Of a stretch of 34,567 nt of DNA, positions 16,077 to 23,704 are shown one piece after another; the first letter of the stretch is position 1; each line of letters starts with the position of its first letter. This stretch comes from an uncultured Pelagibacteraceae bacterium (GTDB lineage: Bacteria; Pseudomonadota; Alphaproteobacteria; Pelagibacterales; Pelagibacteraceae), in NCBI GenBank assembly GCA_902520355.1, contig CABYNK010000004.1, positions 1-34,567 on the forward strand, in the 5' to 3' direction. A program made the translations under genes and the position numbers. The notes below the pieces were generated by a model. That model saw only the letters and a program-made list of their open reading frames with translations. It was not told where the DNA came from and did not search any database.

Positions 16077-16373
16077 TTAGAGATAGTCACCTTTTTTTAA
16101 TTTACTAGTGATTAATTTTCTAGAATATTCAAATTTTTTTCTATGCTTAATACTTTTCTGATTTACTCTTTTTCTCCACAGTCTAAATGAAGAGGGTTTT
16201 AAGGACCTTCTCATTATCTTGATAACATCAGTTTCTTTGTAGCCAGTTTTTTTTTCAATTTCCTCAAAAGTGATGCGATCTGCCCAGGCAGCCCAAATGA
16301 CCCAATCTGGATCCTCAATATTTGGCTCTGGATTTTTGACCCTGGTAACAGGCCTGTGACCTTTTTTTTTCAT
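16077..16373 (-). CDS. TIGR03643/DUF2805 family protein
   Basis: This is a conserved small protein of about 98 residues. The core WVIWAAWADRITFEEI, K-T-G-Y, V-I-K-I-M-R-R-S-L-K-P-S-S-F-R-L-W-R-K-R-V and KHRKKF match the TIGR03643 (DUF2805) family, whose function is unknown. The fold looks like a basic helix-turn-helix, so nucleic-acid binding is plausible. A longer in-frame start at 16418 exists, but ATG 16373 has an AGGGA ribosome binding site, gives the normal family N-terminus, and keeps the 15-bp inverted repeat out of the coding region. It is followed 3 bases later by glutaredoxin. Confidence 0.82.
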   Translation of the reverse strand: MKKKGHRPVTRVKNPEPNIEDPDWVIWAAWADRITFEEIEKKTGYKETDVIKIMRRSLKPSSFRLWRKRVNQKSIKHRKKFEYSRKLITSKLKKGDYL

Positions 16374-16384
16374 AAATCCCTTAT

Positions 16385-16420
16385 ATTTGAAAAAAAATGA
16401 TAATGCATTTTTTTTCAAAT
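16385..16420. repeat. Perfect 15-bp inverted repeat
   Basis: ATTTGAAAAAAAATG (16385-16399) and its exact complement (16406-16420) flank a 6-base loop. The element sits between the DUF2805 start and the TATATT box of the putative small RNA. It could be an operator shared by the divergent promoters, or a hairpin in the DUF2805 leader. The arms include A8/T8 runs, so a U-tract-flanked terminator is also conceivable, but GC content is too low for a classical one. Confidence 0.6.
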
Positions 16421-16436
16421 ATGCTATATTAGTTTT

Positions 16437-16491
16437 GATAGTCCTTCTTAGCCATCTTTAGCTCCCGGTTTTTAAGGACTATCTTTTTTTT
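16437..16491 (+). ncRNA. Putative small RNA with intrinsic terminator
   Basis: GATAGTCCTT (16437-16446) and AAGGACTATC (16474-16483) form a perfect 10-bp stem around a 27-base loop containing AGCTCCCGG, followed at once by eight T residues (16484-16491). A TATATTAG -10-like box lies at 16425-16430, so transcription would begin right at the stem. No + strand gene ends upstream (the flanking gene is divergent), so a terminator here implies its own short transcript of about 55 bases. It matches no RNA family I recognise. Alternatively it is an attenuator in a long leader of the gene at 17002, but 500 bases is far. Confidence 0.45.
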
Positions 16492-16877
16492 GCGTTTCTG
16501 TAAAATTGAGTTTCCTTTAATTTTGTTCTTTCTACCATTTATTACGATCACATATTTTATATTTTATTGTTCGTTAGTTACGGTGAAAAAAAACTGACGA
16601 ATAATTAACTAAAATTTTATTATTTTTGATCTAACAAATATTTTCTTGACTTATTGGTTTTATTTTTAATTGTGTGATAATTTTCATTAATTGTTTATTC
16701 AAAATTAGAACGAATATAAAATAATTGATACAATCTAAGCGAGCATGAGGAAAAGACAATTGATTGTCCCAAAATTTTTAAGTTATTAAACATTAAGATG
16801 TTATATTTTTTTGATAGAGCTAATTATAATTAAATAATTTATTTCATGCAAAAAGGCTCTAAAATTGTGGTTTTTAT

Positions 16878-16915
16878 TGTTGTATTAATACAACATTAAT
16901 AAAAATAATTATAAT
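16878..16915 (+). promoter_or_regulatory. Palindrome-covered promoter of the small barrel gene
   Basis: A perfect 18-bp palindrome, TGTTGTATTAATACAACA (16878-16895), covers the position where the -35 box would lie for a perfect TATAAT at 16910-16915. The message would have a leader of about 80 bases before ATG 17002. The geometry suggests an operator bound by a dimeric regulator; the regulator is unknown. Confidence 0.45.
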
Positions 16916-17001
16916 TACCAAGTAAAATAAGCCATTAAACTGGCAAAAAATTAGAGTTTATGTTAATCAATCACTAATTAATTAATTAATTGGAAGATAA
17001 T

Positions 17002-17664
17002 ATGAAAACTATAAAAACTATTTTAATAACTCTGCTTTTTGCTGGTTTTTCTACAGTTTCTAATGCTGACAACAAATTTGGTGTCACTATTATGGGACTA
17101 GATGCATCCGGTAATGCTGAGGAGATGTCAAGAGGTAATGAACAAACTAGAAGTGAAGACCTACAAGGTGTTATCGCCTCTTTCTTTATAGAAAAAGGTT
17201 TTGATACTCCTGTTGGTCCAATGGCAATTGGTTTAGACATAGCTCCATACGATATTGCTGAAGTATCAGTATTAAACGCAAGGGCTGATGGTACAAATCA
17301 GACTGCTGATGTATCAATTTCCGAAAACTATGGTGCATATGTAACTATGGGTCTTGGTGATTCAGGTGCTTACATTAAAGCAATGGTAACTTCTCATAAT
17401 GCTGATGTAACGAGCACAAAAATTATGAATATTCAAGGGAAGTCTACATCTTCAACAAACTCTACTTACCCAGATCAAGATTTCTTGGGTGGACATGTAA
17501 GTTTAGGTTTTGAAAGAGACATGGGTGAATTTTTCATGAGAGGTGAAGTTGGAGCAAGTGAATACCAAAAAGTTGAGAGTAAATCATCTTCTGGAAACAC
17601 TACTGTAACAGCTCAGATCGAAAACGGAACTCACGCAAGAATCAGTATTGGTAAAGCTTTTTAA
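17002..17664 (+). CDS. Small outer-membrane beta-barrel protein
   Basis: This is an exported protein of about 220 residues. I choose ATG 17002 over the in-frame TTG 16990 because a GGAAGA ribosome binding site lies 5 bases upstream and the signal sequence (residues 1-22, ending SNA/DNK) is then normal. The rest alternates hydrophobic and polar residues (FGVTIMGLD, PMAIGLDIAPYD, YGAYVTMGLG, FMRGEVGASEYQK) and ends ISIGKAF with a terminal phenylalanine, as expected for an 8-strand barrel of the OmpW/OmpX/opacity-porin kind. No specific family signature is recognised. It is a single-gene transcription unit between a palindrome-covered promoter and a strong terminator, suggesting regulated, possibly abundant expression. 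Confidence 0.7.
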   Translation: MKTIKTILITLLFAGFSTVSNADNKFGVTIMGLDASGNAEEMSRGNEQTRSEDLQGVIASFFIEKGFDTPVGPMAIGLDIAPYDIAEVSVLNARADGTNQTADVSISENYGAYVTMGLGDSGAYIKAMVTSHNADVTSTKIMNIQGKSTSSTNSTYPDQDFLGGHVSLGFERDMGEFFMRGEVGASEYQKVESKSSSGNTTVTAQIENGTHARISIGKAF

Positions 17665-17687
17665 TTAAAGTTTTATTACAAAATTTA

Positions 17688-17723
17688 AAAAAGACCAGCT
17701 TTAATAAGCTGGTCTTTTTTTTT
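17688..17723 (+). terminator. Rho-independent terminator after the barrel gene
   Basis: AAGACCAGCTT (17691-17701) pairs perfectly with AAGCTGGTCTT (17706-17716) around a TAAT loop and is followed by a run of T. It lies 24 bases after the stop at 17664. The A-run before the stem and T-run after it would also allow termination in the other direction. Confidence 0.92.
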
Positions 17724-17748
17724 GTATTGAAAAGTATATATTGCATTA

Positions 17749-18507
17749 ATGAACTTAGGCTTTATAGGGACAGGAAATATTGTTTCAGATGTAATATTTG
17801 GGATAAGCAAATCAAAAATTAAATATAAAAAAATAATTATTTCACCAAGAAATAAAAAGAAAGCTCTAAACTTAAAAAAATATTTTAAAAAGGTTATTAT
17901 TGCTAAAAATAACCAAGACGTTATCGATCAGGTTGATTGGGTTTTTTTGGGAGTTCTACCAAAAGTTGGAGAAAAAATATTACCCAAGCTTAATTTTAAA
18001 AAGAAACAAATTGTGGTGAGCTTTATGTCAACCACAAATTATTCAAAATTAAAAAAATTGATTAAAACAAAATCTGTTATAATAAGGGCTATTCCAATGC
18101 CACCAATCAGATTGGGCAAAGGGCCTATCGCAGTATTTCCACCAAACAAAAAAGTAAAAAGTTTTTTTGACAAAATAGGGGAAACAATTGAAATTAAAAA
18201 TGAAAAATTATCAAAGAATTTTTGGGCTATTTCAGGAACTATGGCTTCGTTTTATGAATTATTGAATATTCTATCAAATTGGTTGATTAAAAAGAAAACA
18301 AATAAAATTGATGCTCAAAAATATGTAACTTTATTATATTCCGCATTAGCTGAGTTAGCACTTTTAAAATCATCAAGACCGTTAAAAAATTTGGTAAATG
18401 AACAAACACCAGGTGGACTAAACTGGCAAGGTGTTAATGAATTGAGAAAATCAGGTTATTACAGATTACTAGAAAAATCACTTAATAAGATTTATAAGAG
18501 ATTGTAA
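17749..18507 (+). CDS. ProC-like pyrroline-5-carboxylate reductase family protein
   Basis: This is a 252-residue NAD(P)-dependent reductase. The Rossmann N-terminus has GFIGTGNI, with V-F-L-G-V-L-P-K at the end of the nucleotide domain and the RAIPMPPIRLGKGP stretch corresponding to the P5CR R-x-M-P-N motif. The C-terminal helical domain carries NEQTPGGLNWQGVNEL, equivalent to the family's V-x-S-P-G-G-T-T segment. P5CR makes proline, but the altered motifs (PP for PN, GLN for GTT) leave room for a related imine or keto acid substrate. It starts 26 bases after the terminator; a TATATT at 17737-17742 would give a nearly leaderless message. It lies 12 bases before livG, so it may be expressed with the amino acid transporter. 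Confidence 0.72.
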   Translation: MNLGFIGTGNIVSDVIFGISKSKIKYKKIIISPRNKKKALNLKKYFKKVIIAKNNQDVIDQVDWVFLGVLPKVGEKILPKLNFKKKQIVVSFMSTTNYSKLKKLIKTKSVIIRAIPMPPIRLGKGPIAVFPPNKKVKSFFDKIGETIEIKNEKLSKNFWAISGTMASFYELLNILSNWLIKKKTNKIDAQKYVTLLYSALAELALLKSSRPLKNLVNEQTPGGLNWQGVNELRKSGYYRLLEKSLNKIYKRL

Positions 18508-18519
18508 TCTAACTCGGTA

Positions 18520-19305
18520 ATGCAAAATAATATTTTAGAAATCAAAAACTTATCAAAATATTTTGGTGGACTAGCAGCTGTATCTAATTGCTCTTTAAAA
18601 GTAAAACAAGGAACTATAACGGGAATAATAGGACCCAATGGTTCAGGAAAAACAACTCTCTTTAATCTTATTGCTGGTAATTTAAAATCATCAGCTGGCA
18701 GTGTTTTATTTAATAATGAAAATATTACTGATGTTCCATCCTATGAACTATTTTCAAAAGGTTTGCTTAGAACATTTCAAATAGCGCATGAATTTACTAA
18801 TTTGTCTGTTTTGGAAAATTTAATGATGGTTCCAGGAAATCAATCAGGAGAAAAATTATTGAATGCCTTGTTTAAGCCTGGATTAGTTGAGAATGAGGAA
18901 AGTCATATAAAAGAAAAAGCAATGGAGGTGGTTGATTTTCTTAATTTAAGTCATTTGAAGAATGAATTAGCTGGAAATTTATCTGGAGGACAAAAAAAAC
19001 TATTAGAATTAGGGCGAACCATGATGGTTGATGCGAAATTAGTATTACTAGATGAGGTTGGCGCAGGAGTAAACAGGACTTTATTAAAAGATTTAGGCAC
19101 TGCTATTGAGAAATTAAATAAAGAAAAAGGTTATACCTTTTGTATGATTGAACATGATATGGATTTTATTGGAAGATTATGTGATCCAGTAATTGTCATG
19201 GCAGAGGGGTCTGTTCTATTTGAAGGTTCAGTTGAAGATGCAAAAAACGATGAAAGAGTGATTGAAAGTTACTTAGGTAGAGGTTCAAAATTAAAAGATA
19301 ATTAA
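18520..19305 (+). CDS. livG: Branched-chain amino acid ABC transporter ATPase (LivG type)
   Basis: This is a 261-residue cytoplasmic ATPase of a HAAT-family importer. It has Walker A GPNGSGKTT (about 37-45), Q-loop around FQIAHEF, signature LSGGQKK (about 152-158), Walker B LVLLDEVGAG and H-loop EHD. Gln-loop FQIAHEFTNLSVLENL and the C-terminal LGRG tail are typical of LivG. One oddity is that the usual DEP after Walker B reads DEV (Pro to Val), while the catalytic Glu remains. It starts 12 bases after the ProC-like gene and 2 bases before livF. The transported amino acid cannot be told from the ATPase. Confidence 0.9.
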   Translation: MQNNILEIKNLSKYFGGLAAVSNCSLKVKQGTITGIIGPNGSGKTTLFNLIAGNLKSSAGSVLFNNENITDVPSYELFSKGLLRTFQIAHEFTNLSVLENLMMVPGNQSGEKLLNALFKPGLVENEESHIKEKAMEVVDFLNLSHLKNELAGNLSGGQKKLLELGRTMMVDAKLVLLDEVGAGVNRTLLKDLGTAIEKLNKEKGYTFCMIEHDMDFIGRLCDPVIVMAEGSVLFEGSVEDAKNDERVIESYLGRGSKLKDN

Positions 19306-19307
19306 GT

Positions 19308-20015
19308 ATGGCATTTTTTGAAGGAAATAAAATGACCGGTGGATATGGCAAGGGTCCAGATATAATTAACTCATGCACTGTTAATGTTGAAAGAGGAGAA
19401 ATAGTTTCAATTCTTGGACCTAATGGTGCTGGAAAATCGACTGCGATGAAAGCAATGCTAGGTTTATTAAATTTAAAATCAGGTTCTGTAATTATAGATG
19501 GTAAAGACATTTCAAAACTTTCTCCGCAAGATAGAGTGAAAGAAGGAATTTCATTTGTGCCTCAAACGAAAAATGTATTTGCCGGAATGACAGTTGAGGA
19601 AAATTTAGAGATGGGAGCTTTTTTAATTAATCAAGACTATTTAAAAGTAATTGATGAAATTTATGATCTTTTTCCAATTTTAAATGAAAAAAGAAAACAA
19701 TTTGTGGGAGAATTATCAGGAGGTCAAAGACAACAAGTTGCTTTAGGTAGAGCTTTGATGATCAAACCATCTGTGTTGATGTTAGATGAACCAACTGCTG
19801 GAGTTTCTCCAATAGTAATGGATGAACTTTTTGATCATATTATAAAAGTAAAAAAAACAAATGTTGCAATCTTAATGGTTGAACAGAATGCAAAGCAAGC
19901 TCTCAATATTTCTGACAGAGGATATGTATTAGTAACTGGTGAAAATCGTTTCTCAGGGACAGGTAAAGAATTGTTAAACAATCCAAAAGTAAGAAGCTCT
20001 TTTTTAGGTGGTTAA
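19308..20015 (+). CDS. livF: Branched-chain amino acid ABC transporter ATPase (LivF type)
   Basis: This is a 235-residue second ATPase of the HAAT importer and has the usual LivF length. It has Walker A GPNGAGKST, Q-loop PQTKNVF, signature LSGGQRQQ, Walker B SVLMLDEPTAG and H-loop VEQN (Gln/Asn instead of His, normal for LivF). LivF and LivG form a heterodimer under the LivH/LivM channel. Its stop is immediately followed by the ATG of livH with no spacer. Confidence 0.92.
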   Translation: MAFFEGNKMTGGYGKGPDIINSCTVNVERGEIVSILGPNGAGKSTAMKAMLGLLNLKSGSVIIDGKDISKLSPQDRVKEGISFVPQTKNVFAGMTVEENLEMGAFLINQDYLKVIDEIYDLFPILNEKRKQFVGELSGGQRQQVALGRALMIKPSVLMLDEPTAGVSPIVMDELFDHIIKVKKTNVAILMVEQNAKQALNISDRGYVLVTGENRFSGTGKELLNNPKVRSSFLGG

Positions 20016-21026
20016 ATGGATTTTCTTAACGCATTAATTCTTTTATTAAATTATATTTTTGTTCCTGCTCTTGCCTACGGATCTCAATTAGCTATTGGAG
20101 CTATATTTGTAACTTTAATTTATGGAATATTACGTTTTGCAAATTTTGCAACTGGAGACATGATGTCGTTTGGTACAATGGTTGCCATACTTTTTACATG
20201 GTATTTTCAGTCGATTGGTTTATCACTTGGTTTTTTGCCCACTGCACTTTTAGCAATACCTTTTGCAATTCTGTTTATGGGTTTATACATGCTAATAATT
20301 GATAAGTTTGTATTTAAATATTACAGACTAAATAAAAGTCCTCCAGTTCAATTAGCAATGGTGAGTATAGGGGTGATGTTTGTTACTCAAGCGGTTGTAA
20401 GAATTATAATTGGTCCATCAGATAGAAGATTTTTTGATGGTGAAAAATTTTTAATTAGAGCAAGTGAATTTAAAGAAATGACAGGTTTGAACGAAGGGCT
20501 TGCTATAAAATCTACACAGGTCATTACAATTGTTGTTACAATAATCTTAGTTTCAACTTTATTCTGGTTTTTGAACAAAACTAAAACTGGAAAAAGTATG
20601 AGAGCTTATTCTGACAATGAGGATTTAGCATTACTTTCTGGAATAGATCCAAAAAAAATTGTTATAATAACTTGGATGATTGCAGCAATTTTAGCAACAA
20701 TAGGTGGTGTTTTATATGGTTTAGATAAAAGTTTTAAACCATTTACCTATTTTAATAACATGCTTCCAATATTTGCTGCCGCTATAGTTGGGGGAATTGG
20801 TAATCCTTTTGGAGCTTTCTTAGGAGGTTATGTTATTGCTTTTTCAGAAATACTGTTGACTTATGCATATAAGAAATTTTTCATGTATGTTTTACCAGAA
20901 AGTATGGAGCCTGATGGTTTAATTCAGCTGCTCTCAACTGATTATAAATTTGCAGTATCTTTTTCAATATTGGTAATCGTGTTGCTATATCGTCCATCAG
21001 GCATATTTAAAGGAAAGATATTGTGA
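20016..21026 (+). CDS. livH: Branched-chain amino acid ABC transporter permease (LivH type)
   Basis: This is a 336-residue polytopic permease. It has the LivH hallmark ALAYGSQLAIGAIFVTLIYGILRFANFATGDMMSFG at the first helices, the coupling-helix region NEDLALLSGIDPKKIVIITWMIAA, and AAIVGGIGNPFGAFLGGY near the end. It is somewhat longer than the usual 300 residues, mainly because of a loop at about 135-165. It abuts livF and overlaps livM by 4 bases (GTGA). Confidence 0.92.
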   Translation: MDFLNALILLLNYIFVPALAYGSQLAIGAIFVTLIYGILRFANFATGDMMSFGTMVAILFTWYFQSIGLSLGFLPTALLAIPFAILFMGLYMLIIDKFVFKYYRLNKSPPVQLAMVSIGVMFVTQAVVRIIIGPSDRRFFDGEKFLIRASEFKEMTGLNEGLAIKSTQVITIVVTIILVSTLFWFLNKTKTGKSMRAYSDNEDLALLSGIDPKKIVIITWMIAAILATIGGVLYGLDKSFKPFTYFNNMLPIFAAAIVGGIGNPFGAFLGGYVIAFSEILLTYAYKKFFMYVLPESMEPDGLIQLLSTDYKFAVSFSILVIVLLYRPSGIFKGKIL

Positions 21027-22393
21027 GAAAAAATTTAAATGTAATTGCAGCCTACAGTATTATGATGGGATTGATTATTCTTGTTGGTATATTTCAATCT
21101 TGGAATATTGCTTTATCTATCTTTAATCTTTGTTTGATTTCAGCTGTTATGACAATGGGTGCGAATATTCAATGGGGTTATGCTGGTTTAATTAACTTTG
21201 GAATAATGGGCTTTACCGCTTTAGGTGGTCTAGCTGCAGTTTTAATTTCTGTAAATCCAGTTCAAGAGGCTTGGAGTGCAGGGGGTACTAATATTTTATT
21301 GAGTTTATTTTTCATTATTGGAATTGTTTTAGCTATTAGATTTGTTCTCAAAAGATATCAAAAATCTAAAATTAGAAATTACGTTATTGCTGCAATAATT
21401 ATTTCAGGAATAATTATTGTACGATTTGTTTCTGAACCTGGTATTGAGGCAATTGAGGAAGTAAACCCAGCAAAAACAGGATTTCTAGGTGGGCTAGGGC
21501 TTCCAATAATTTTCTCTTGGATTGCGGGCGCTTTCTTTGCAGGAGGATTAGCTTTTGTAATTGGAAAAGTAGCATTGGGTTTAAGAGCTGATTACTTGGC
21601 AATAGCTACATTACTAATATCAGAAATAGTAATAGCAATTATCAAACATGAAGATTGGTTAACTAGGGGTGTTAAAAATGTTATCGGTTTAAAACGTCCG
21701 GCTCCTTATGAAGTTAATTTACAAGAAACAGAATGGTTTATAAATCTAGTTGAAAAATTTAATTCAGGAAAATTAGCTCTTATTTCTGATTTGTCAGAAA
21801 GGCAAGAAGCTCTTAATCAATTTGTAATCGAAGGATCATCAGTATTTGTGAAACTTTGTTATTCAGGTTTGTTTCTAATTGTTGTGATTATACTTTTAAT
21901 ATTAACACAAAAAGCTCTTTACTCTCCTTGGGGAAGAATGATGAGAGCTATTAGAGATAATGAAGAAGCAGCTAACGCTATGGGCAAAAATGTAGTCAAA
22001 CAGCATTTGTTAATTTTTGTTTTAGGTTCAGCTATTGTCGGTATAGCAGGAGCCATGCTTGTAACTCAAGATGGATTATTTACACCAGGAAGCTATCGAC
22101 CCTTGAGATATACTTTTTTGATTTGGGTGATGGTTATTGTTGGTGGAAGTGGAAATAATTTTGGAGCAATTCTTGGAGGTTTTGTAGTTTGGTTCTTATG
22201 GATTGAGGCAGCACCAATAGGATTATATCTAGTTAATTTAACAACAGCAGGTTTAGAAGATACACATTTTTTAAAAGTGCATTTAATTGAAAGTGTCCCT
22301 TATTTCAGATTTTTAATGATGGGAATAGGTTTATTACTAATTATGAGGTATAGACCGAAAGGTATACTTCCTGAAAAAATAGAAATAAAATAA
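21023..22393 (+). CDS. livM: Branched-chain amino acid ABC transporter permease (LivM type)
   Basis: This is a 456-residue permease starting at GTG 21023, overlapping the livH stop as GTGA. It shows the LivM landmarks NIQWGYAGLINFG, LGLRADYLAIATLLISEI, the EAA-like MRAIRDNEEAANAMGK, and IVGGSGNNFGAILGG. It is longer than E. coli LivM; a polar insert at about 207-275 follows the LRADYLAIATL helix. It completes the G-F-H-M set. The C-terminus RPKGILPEKIE is normal for the family. Confidence 0.92.
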   Translation: MRKNLNVIAAYSIMMGLIILVGIFQSWNIALSIFNLCLISAVMTMGANIQWGYAGLINFGIMGFTALGGLAAVLISVNPVQEAWSAGGTNILLSLFFIIGIVLAIRFVLKRYQKSKIRNYVIAAIIISGIIIVRFVSEPGIEAIEEVNPAKTGFLGGLGLPIIFSWIAGAFFAGGLAFVIGKVALGLRADYLAIATLLISEIVIAIIKHEDWLTRGVKNVIGLKRPAPYEVNLQETEWFINLVEKFNSGKLALISDLSERQEALNQFVIEGSSVFVKLCYSGLFLIVVIILLILTQKALYSPWGRMMRAIRDNEEAANAMGKNVVKQHLLIFVLGSAIVGIAGAMLVTQDGLFTPGSYRPLRYTFLIWVMVIVGGSGNNFGAILGGFVVWFLWIEAAPIGLYLVNLTTAGLEDTHFLKVHLIESVPYFRFLMMGIGLLLIMRYRPKGILPEKIEIK

Positions 22394-22397
22394 AATT

Positions 22398-22469
22398 ATG
22401 AAATATATTATTACAGGTGCTGCTATTGCTTGGGCTTTGTATATGGCAGATAAATACTTATTTTTTTAA
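22398..22469 (+). CDS. Possible 23-residue membrane peptide
   Basis: A short frame begins 4 bases after the livM stop: MKYIITGAAIAW, then a continued hydrophobic stretch with one Asp-Lys pair, ending KYLFF and TAA. It would form a single membrane helix. The overlap of its stop with the terminator A-run, and its tight spacing to livM, fit a small protein translated with the transporter. It could also be chance in AT-rich sequence. No family is recognised. Confidence 0.4.
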   Translation: MKYIITGAAIAWALYMADKYLFF

Positions 22470-22502
22470 AAAAACCCCCAACATCAAAGATGTCAGGGGT
22501 TT
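22468..22502 (-). terminator. Terminator between livM and livK
   Basis: AAACCCC (22472-22478) pairs with GGGGTTT (22496-22502), with an inner ACATC/GATGT stem around an AAA loop. Read on the - strand it ends in a seven-base T tract directly after GGGGG, a strong terminator for the livK gene. On the + strand the following TTTAATTCTTT is a weaker tract, so it probably also stops livGFHM transcription. Confidence 0.88.
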
Positions 22503-22522
22503 AATTCTTTAAAGATAAAAAA

Positions 22523-23704
22523 TTATCTTTGTTTTTTAGTTTTGAATTTGCCGCCTTTAACTTCTTGCTCTAAAAAAGAACCCTCAGCTTCACCGACGCT
22601 AGTAAAAGTAACTCCAGTTGCACCTTCGTAGTCAACTTTTTTACCTTTAGCTAATAAATCTAAAGCTTTTTTAAGTTCACCTGGATATATTTTTTTTCCA
22701 GGACCGTTAGCAACATCCATAATATTTTTTGCAATTGATGATCTATCAGCTGAATTACCTGCTTGCATTGCTAGAACTATTAAAGCAGCAGCATCATAAG
22801 ACTCTCCAGTGTACGGACCTGAACTATCTATACCAGCAGCACTTGCTACTTTAGCAAATACCCCAGCACCTTTTCCAGTTGAACCGGGCATTGAACCAAA
22901 AGATTTTTTAAGATCTTTTCCAAAAGCATCTACTAATGATTGGCCTATCATACCATCTGATAAAACAAATTTGTCAAATGCGCCAGAGTCCAAAGAAGCT
23001 TGGATAATTCCTTTGCCACCTTGGTCTAGGTAACCAATTACTGCTACTGCATCACCACCTGCTGAAGCAAGAGTTGCTACTTCAGATGAGTAATCTGCTT
23101 TACCATCTTCGTGAGCAACTACAGTTGTTACTTTAATACCATGAGCTTCAACAGCTGCTTTATAAACATTTGTTAAACCTTTTCCGTAGTCATTATTAGT
23201 ATGTGTAATTGCAAGACTTTTAATTTTTCTATCTTTTGTTATATCAGCTAAAATTTGACCACCTCTAGCATCAGATGGGGCCGTTCTAAAGAAATACCCC
23301 TTGTCATCTAAATCAGTTAGTCCTGGTGACGTAGCTGATGGTGAAATCATTACAACACCGTTTGGTACTGCAACATTAGATGCAATTGCACCAGTTACTC
23401 CTGAACAGTCAGCTCCCATAATTGCTGCTACACCTTGTGCAATAACACCTTCAGCTGCTGCTGTTGCTGCAGCTGAGTCAACACAAGTTGAGTCCGCTCT
23501 TACAACTGAAATTTTTTCACCACCAAGTAATGATCCAGAATCTGAAGCTTCTTTAAAAGCAAGCTCAGCAGATGCAGCCATTGCTGGTGTAAGGGATTCA
23601 ATTGGACCTGTAAATCCTAATATGATTCCCATTTTTACTTCTGCAAAAATATTTGTTGTAAAAGTAGAAACAAATATAAATGCAGCCACAAATAGTTTTT
23701 TCAT
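22523..23704 (-). CDS. livK: Periplasmic amino acid-binding protein (LivK type)
   Basis: This is a 393-residue type I periplasmic binding protein. The signal peptide covers about residues 1-21 (ending NIFA/EVK). The mature protein opens with VKMGIILGFTGPIESLTPAM as in HAAT binding proteins. It continues with GADCSGVTGA, the MISPSATSP loop that contacts the amino acid alpha groups, Y-F-F-R-T-A-P-S-D, ITHTNNDYGKG, and the GPYTGESYDAAALI hinge. It is most likely the receptor for LivGFHM, to which it is convergent and separately transcribed, so receptor and permease levels can differ. A GAGGA ribosome binding site sits 6 bases before the ATG. The ligand could be branched-chain or other amino acids. 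Confidence 0.9.
   Translation of the reverse strand: MKKLFVAAFIFVSTFTTNIFAEVKMGIILGFTGPIESLTPAMAASAELAFKEASDSGSLLGGEKISVVRADSTCVDSAAATAAAEGVIAQGVAAIMGADCSGVTGAIASNVAVPNGVVMISPSATSPGLTDLDDKGYFFRTAPSDARGGQILADITKDRKIKSLAITHTNNDYGKGLTNVYKAAVEAHGIKVTTVVAHEDGKADYSSEVATLASAGGDAVAVIGYLDQGGKGIIQASLDSGAFDKFVLSDGMIGQSLVDAFGKDLKKSFGSMPGSTGKGAGVFAKVASAAGIDSSGPYTGESYDAAALIVLAMQAGNSADRSSIAKNIMDVANGPGKKIYPGELKKALDLLAKGKKVDYEGATGVTFTSVGEAEGSFLEQEVKGGKFKTKKQR

Larger units (their letters stand above)
16419..17001. other. Non-coding region of about 580 bases
   Basis: No open reading frame of convincing size is present. From left to right I see a TATATT box (16425-16430) and a small-RNA-like hairpin with T-tract (16437-16491). 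A 9-bp imperfect hairpin (16570-16601, one G-U pair) with a purine-rich loop follows. Further on are a short inverted repeat GACAAT-TG-ATTGTC (16755-16768), a long-range pair TAGAGC/GCTCTA (16815-16820 and 16856-16861), and an 18-bp palindrome (16878-16895) just upstream of a perfect TATAAT (16910-16915). It is by far the longest gap in the window, against 0-60 bases for most gaps. Confidence 0.6.

Noticed and set aside
16374-16418. Longer DUF2805 start at 16418
   Set aside because: The extension is encoded by the 15-bp inverted repeat and is not part of the family; ATG 16373 has a ribosome binding site.
16442-16475. Antisense mini-frame reading MAKKDYQN across the small-RNA stem
   Set aside because: Eight codons only, and the perfect stem plus T tract fits RNA structure better than coding.
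16745-16789. 14-codon frame starting MRKRQLIV in the non-coding region
   Set aside because: Too short and without a good ribosome binding site; expected by chance.
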